Below, piece after piece: positions 60,552-64,000 of a stretch of DNA of 64,000 bases. The position numbers were made by a program, and so were the translations under genes. Under the pieces are notes generated by a model. The model saw only the letters and a program-made list of their open reading frames with translations. It made no database searches and had not been told where the DNA came from. The DNA comes from Rheinheimera mangrovi (GTDB lineage Bacteria; Pseudomonadota; Gammaproteobacteria; Enterobacterales; Alteromonadaceae). The DNA is taken from assembly GCF_003990335.1 (NCBI RefSeq), contig NZ_CP034683.1:1440501-1504500 (forward strand), written 5' to 3'. Positions within the stretch are counted from its first letter, which is position 1. Every line of letters starts with the position of its first letter.

Positions 60552-61670
60552 GTGAGCAAAACGATCTCTTTATGGGGCCAGAGCCTCTATCGCCAATTTA
60601 GTTTAATGCTGGCGAATCAGCCGAAGCTGGGTTATTACCTGCATCCTTTGTTGAACTGGAATAAACCTGCGCTGCATCCGGATTATCACAGTGCCCGCAT
60701 TGTTGATTTTGGCTGGGAGACTGATCAGATGTTAAGTGTCTGGTTAGAACCAGCATCGTCCTGGGTAGGTTTCACCCCAGGCCAGCATCTTCTGGTCACT
60801 ATGCTGCATCAAGGTCGTTATATCAGCCGCAGTTTTAGTATCAGCTCGTCCTCTGCAGTATTTGCGCGGCAAAAACAAATCCGCATCAGTTGCCGTATTC
60901 AACCTCAAGGCGAGTTTACTAAAGCTTTAGCCGCAGAGATGCCTAAGTTGACTCATTTGAGTGTCAGTGATGCGATGGGCGATTTTGTGCTGGAACCTAA
61001 AGCTGATACTGCGCTTGAACAGAGCATAGTGATGGTGGCGGCAGGTTCAGGTATTACACCACTTTGGTCCATGCTAAGCAGTTTACGCTGCTGGACTTCG
61101 CCTGTTGTGCTGTTTTATTGCGTTAAAAATGCAGCTCAGGCCGCCTTTTTGACAGAATTAAAACTACTGGCGGCAAAACAGCCTTTATTTGAACTGCAAC
61201 TGATTGAAACTGAAAGTGCAGGCCGGTTGAATTTAGTGCGGCAATTAAAAGCGAAAGACGGTTTTTCGCTGATCAAGGCTCATTACTATCTATGTGGGCC
61301 AGCGGCTATGAGCCGTCAGTACAAGGACGATTTGATGCAACAAGGCGTGCCATCGACGGCCATTCATGCCGAACTTTTTGGATTGGCCGTGACTGCAGCA
61401 GAAGGGCCAGTCAAACAAGCCCTGTTTATGCAGCTGGGGCAGGTAACAACAGTAGAAGCCGCTGCAGGAGTGCCATTGTTACAAGCCGCAGAGCATCAAG
61501 GATTAACCCCACGTTTTGGTTGCCGGATAGGTGTGTGCTATCAGTGTGTGTGTCAAAAAAAATCAGGCCAGGTGCTGAATTTACGCACAGGTCAAATCTC
61601 AGGCGACGGTCCTGAACAAATTCAGTTGTGTATTAGCGCTGCGCATAGCAACCTGCAGATAGAGTTATAG
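60552..61670 (+). CDS. Ferredoxin reductase with C-terminal 2Fe-2S domain
   Basis: A 372-residue protein. FAD-binding domain (residues ~45-150; SRSFSISSS is the R-x-Y/F-S-x-T/S-like FAD motif), NAD(P)-binding domain (VMVAAGSGITPLWSML; YLCGPAAM) and a plant-type ferredoxin domain at the C-terminus (FGCRIGVCYQCVCQ plus a later Cys, C-x4-C-x2-C-xn-C). It passes electrons from NAD(P)H to the adjacent desaturase. GTG 60552 is preferred: GGAAGGA lies about 6 bases before it; a TTG or GTG frame upstream to 60492 has no site. The desaturase begins 7 bases after its stop. Confidence 0.9.
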   Translation: MSKTISLWGQSLYRQFSLMLANQPKLGYYLHPLLNWNKPALHPDYHSARIVDFGWETDQMLSVWLEPASSWVGFTPGQHLLVTMLHQGRYISRSFSISSSSAVFARQKQIRISCRIQPQGEFTKALAAEMPKLTHLSVSDAMGDFVLEPKADTALEQSIVMVAAGSGITPLWSMLSSLRCWTSPVVLFYCVKNAAQAAFLTELKLLAAKQPLFELQLIETESAGRLNLVRQLKAKDGFSLIKAHYYLCGPAAMSRQYKDDLMQQGVPSTAIHAELFGLAVTAAEGPVKQALFMQLGQVTTVEAAAGVPLLQAAEHQGLTPRFGCRIGVCYQCVCQKKSGQVLNLRTGQISGDGPEQIQLCISAAHSNLQIEL

Positions 61671-61677
61671 GATCAGA

Positions 61678-62757
61678 ATGAAACTTACAGAACAACAATT
61701 GTCGGAGCTGGCTGCTGAGCTGGATCAAGTGAAGGCCGGTGTGATGAGTCAGTTGGGGAATAAAGAAGCGCGTTATATCCGCCGTATGTTACTGACGCAG
61801 CGCTTAAGCGCCATTTCAGGCCGCATATTGATGGTGCTGGGGTTTATTACGCCATGGTTGTGGGTTTTAGGTGTTGCGCTTTTGGCGTTGGCAAAAATTC
61901 TCGACAATATGGAAATAGGGCATAACGTTTTACATGGGCAATACGACTGGATGAATGACCCAGTGCTGCATTCGAAGCGTTATGAGTGGGATATTGCCTG
62001 TGACGCTGGTTCCTGGAAACGCACCCACAACTTTGAGCATCACACCTACACCAATATCATTGGTAAAGACCGTGACTTTGGTTATGGCTTATTGCGCTTG
62101 AGTAACGACTTCCGCTGGCGCCTGCGTAACTTATGGCAGTTTGCCACTTATCTGGTGTTAAGCACCTTGTTTCAATGGGGCGTGTCTTACCACGAGCTGG
62201 CGGGTGAGCGGGTATTTTTTGGTAAAAAGAAACCCGATCGGGTTAACAGTGTCAGCCACAAGGATTTGAAAAAAGCCTTCTTTGGCAAAGGTGCACGTCA
62301 GTTGTTTAAAGATTATGTGTTTTTCCCTTTGATTGCCGGGCCTATGTGGTTATGGGTGTTAGCCGGTAATTTAGTGGCGAATATTATCCGTAACTTATGG
62401 ACCTCCACTGTGATTTTCTGTGGTCATTTCACTGCTGATGTTCACACCTTTACCCAGCAGCAATGCGAAGGCGAAAGCCCTGGACACTGGTATTATCGGC
62501 AAATTCTGGGGTCATCCAACTTCACCGGACCGCGTTGGTTTCATATTTTAACCGGCCATTTAAGTTGCCAGATTGAACATCATTTATTTCCGGATATGCC
62601 AGCTTTGCATTATTTGACGGTCGCACCTCAAGTGCAGGCTATTGCGAAAAAATATGGTATTGCTTATAACAGCGGCAGTTTTTTGCGCCAGTACGCTACG
62701 GTAGTGGCCCGGATTATCCGATATTCATTTCCTGGCGGAAAAGCCACTACAGCATAA
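61678..62757 (+). CDS. Membrane fatty-acid desaturase
   Basis: A 359-residue inner-membrane protein with three His boxes of the di-iron desaturases: GHNVLHG (H82-H86), HNFEHH (117-122) and QIEHH near residue 303. Two hydrophobic hairpins span the membrane (residues ~48-75 and ~205-245). It introduces a double bond into fatty acyl chains using O2 and electrons from the upstream reductase (7 bases away). Typical size for bacterial acyl-CoA or acyl-lipid desaturases. A 16-bp palindrome follows. Confidence 0.93.
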   Translation: MKLTEQQLSELAAELDQVKAGVMSQLGNKEARYIRRMLLTQRLSAISGRILMVLGFITPWLWVLGVALLALAKILDNMEIGHNVLHGQYDWMNDPVLHSKRYEWDIACDAGSWKRTHNFEHHTYTNIIGKDRDFGYGLLRLSNDFRWRLRNLWQFATYLVLSTLFQWGVSYHELAGERVFFGKKKPDRVNSVSHKDLKKAFFGKGARQLFKDYVFFPLIAGPMWLWVLAGNLVANIIRNLWTSTVIFCGHFTADVHTFTQQQCEGESPGHWYYRQILGSSNFTGPRWFHILTGHLSCQIEHHLFPDMPALHYLTVAPQVQAIAKKYGIAYNSGSFLRQYATVVARIIRYSFPGGKATTA

Positions 62758-62763
62758 GATGTG

Positions 62764-62779
62764 GCTGCGCTAGCGCAGC
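62764..62779. other. Perfect palindrome between desaturase and thioesterase genes
   Basis: GCTGCGCTAGCGCAGC forms a 7-bp stem with TA loop centre, 6 bases after the desaturase stop and before the AAAAAAGGA ribosome site of the thioesterase gene. It could set different mRNA levels of the two genes. Confidence 0.5.
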
Positions 62780-62797
62780 ATAAAAAAGGACAGAACT

Positions 62798-63601
62798 ATG
62801 TTATTTGCCGATGTACTACAGCAGTTTAAAGCCGGACAGGCAGATGAGCTACAAATTGAAGTCCCTGCGCAATGGGGCCAGGGCAGGGCGGTGTTTGGTG
62901 GTATGGCGTCGGCTTTAGCTTTGGCGCATTTAATCACAGAGCTGCCTGCACAAATACCGCTGCGCTCTGTGTCCGTGTCTTTTGTCGCTCCGTTAAATGC
63001 AGGGCCAGCTACTGTATCGCGGCGTATTTTGCGTCAGGGCAAGTCAGTTATTCAGGCGATGGTCGAGATCACTCAGCAAGATCAGGTGGCTTTAGTGCTA
63101 CTGGCGAGTTTTGGTGCTGAACGTCCATCGGCTTATCAGATTAAAGCGGAAACAGTTCCAGAATTTAATACAAAGGCTATGGTATTGCCAAAACAAGGGC
63201 CAGCACCGGAATTTACCCGACATTTTGATTACCATATCACGCGCGGTGTTATGCCATTTTCAGGGGGCACAGGCACAGAGTTAGGTGGGCTTATCCGTTT
63301 TGCTGAAGGCGAAAGTACAGCTGTAGGTGTGCTGGAGTTATTGGCCTTGGTCGACGCCTGGCCTCCGGTCAGTTTAACTTTACTGAACCAGCCGGCGCCC
63401 GCCAGTTCGTTAACCTGGACTATCGAGTTTATCCAGCCGCATCAAGGCGCTGAAACTAAAGCGCTGACGACTGACTGGTGGTCTTATCTGGCTAGTATTG
63501 AGCATGGCGCTGATGGCTATCATCATATTGAAGCCAAGTTATGGCAACCCGATGGTCAATTAGCGGCCATTAGCCGTCAGACGGTCACTGTATTTGCCTG
63601 A
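62798..63601 (+). CDS. Acyl-CoA thioesterase family protein
   Basis: A 267-residue cytoplasmic protein with two hot-dog folds of the TesB-like thioesterase type: AQWGQGRAVFGGMASALALAH at the N-terminus, SVSFVAPLNAGPATVSRRIL, and a second domain ending DGQLAAISRQTVTVFA, typical of the family C-terminus. It would hydrolyse acyl-CoA esters. It follows the desaturase by 40 bases on the same strand, fitting a fatty-acid role. Confidence 0.87.
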   Translation: MLFADVLQQFKAGQADELQIEVPAQWGQGRAVFGGMASALALAHLITELPAQIPLRSVSVSFVAPLNAGPATVSRRILRQGKSVIQAMVEITQQDQVALVLLASFGAERPSAYQIKAETVPEFNTKAMVLPKQGPAPEFTRHFDYHITRGVMPFSGGTGTELGGLIRFAEGESTAVGVLELLALVDAWPPVSLTLLNQPAPASSLTWTIEFIQPHQGAETKALTTDWWSYLASIEHGADGYHHIEAKLWQPDGQLAAISRQTVTVFA

Positions 63602-63717
63602 TGCTTACCCTAGCGAAAAGTGCTTAAAATTTATACTCGCCCGGCGTGGGCGCTTCTGTTATAGTGCGCGCCCTTTTTCCAGTGCCAGTTTCTGTGTCAA
63701 TAGAGAGTACCCATTTT

Positions 63718-64000
63718 TTGAGCAACGCCACTTTTACCAGTCTGCCTTTAGCAGAACATTTATTACAAAGCCTTGAGAGTCTTGGCTACAGTCAGATGAC
63801 GCCTATTCAGCAACAGGCTTTGCCTGCGCTGTTGGAAGGCAAAGATATTCTGGCCAAAGCCCGCACCGGCAGTGGCAAAACAGTGGCTTTTGCCCTGACC
63901 TTGTTGCACAAACTGGCGGTCAAACGTTTCCGCATTCAGTCGCTGGTGCTTTGTCCTACCCGTGAATTAGCTGAGCAGGTTGCGCAGGAAATCCGTCGTT
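63718..64000 (+). CDS. dbpA: DEAD-box RNA helicase DbpA, 3' end missing
   Basis: The first ~94 codons lie in the window. Q motif FTSLPL..HLLQSLESLGYSQMTPIQ (cut here to its parts), Walker A ARTGSGKT, and motif Ia PTRELAEQV. The overall pattern, including LPALLEGKDILAKARTGSGK, fits E. coli DbpA, an RNA helicase needed for 23S rRNA assembly, which also begins FSTLNVLPPAQ. Start: TTG 63718, 10 bases after AGAGAG, is favoured; GTG 63694 is in frame. The gene continues past the window end. Confidence 0.85.
   Translation, partial: MSNATFTSLPLAEHLLQSLESLGYSQMTPIQQQALPALLEGKDILAKARTGSGKTVAFALTLLHKLAVKRFRIQSLVLCPTRELAEQVAQEIRR

Noticed and set aside
1..64000. CRISPR arrays, tRNA and rRNA genes
   Set aside because: I looked for regularly spaced direct repeats and for tRNA/rRNA-like segments in the gaps and found none; an automated scan was not possible.

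Overview
The window is chromosomal DNA of a Gram-negative gammaproteobacterium. Protein content (TonB-dependent receptor, many stand-alone periplasmic solute-binding proteins, GGDEF/EAL and chemotaxis proteins, short-type CstA, TorT, DbpA) and moderate GC fit an aquatic Alteromonadales/Chromatiales-type bacterium such as Rheinheimera; the genus is an inference, since no rRNA gene is present. I see no rRNA, tRNA or CRISPR array. Genes sit on both strands in short operons or alone.

Layout. 1-1.9 kb: end of a haem-binding secreted protein, a DUF2007/zinc-ribbon protein, a decayed gene and a GTAG-type REP pair. 1.9-7.2 kb: secreted amidohydrolase, large secreted M14-type peptidase and a small lipoprotein, all on minus. 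7.3-11.9 kb: solute-binding protein, AraC regulator with convergent LysE exporter, DUF1304, methyltransferase, YggL, small helix-hairpin-helix protein. 11.9-14.3 kb: accessory islet with an IS3-family element, a truncated AT-rich ORF and an attC-like site. 14.3-20 kb: DUF1090 protein, then TonB receptor followed by a secreted metallophosphoesterase. 20.2-23.4 kb: Tat-exported dienelactone-hydrolase-like protein, cupin and NudK as an operon, then an AraC/GyrI regulator. 23.5-29.3 kb: second amidohydrolase, CstA-type transporter, thioredoxin-like/SH3 protein, frameshifted OmpA-family gene. 29.3-36.4 kb: chemotaxis receptor, Tsx-like channel, two LysR regulators each divergent from an enzyme gene, and a solute-binding protein. 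36.5-42.5 kb: collagen-like choice-of-anchor I lipoprotein, then a compact operon of PstS-like protein, outer-membrane barrel and GGDEF-EAL protein. 42.5-53 kb: bifunctional penicillin-binding protein, solute-binding protein, SlyD, MtfA, uracil phosphoribosyltransferase, TorT, DUF3422, secreted DNA ligase (LigE type), LysE exporter. 53-55.8 kb: IS5-family element inserted at a shared stop-codon site, an unknown membrane-anchored protein and a frameshifted phospholipase A2-like gene. 55.8-64 kb: outer-membrane barrel divergent from a cupredoxin-like protein, thiol peroxidase, solute-binding protein, GNAT acetyltransferase, a decayed stretch with a VOC remnant, a ferredoxin reductase/fatty-acid desaturase/thioesterase cluster, and the start of dbpA.

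The genes suggest scavenging of peptides, organic phosphates and nucleosides at the envelope (peptidase, TonB receptor plus phosphoesterase, Tsx, LigE, uracil salvage), with several small sensing units. The most unusual pieces are the PstS-like/barrel/GGDEF-EAL operon, the phospholipase A2-like gene with its start-less membrane-anchored neighbour, the orphan attC-like site beside the IS3 copy, and the clean IS5 insertion into overlapping convergent stop codons.
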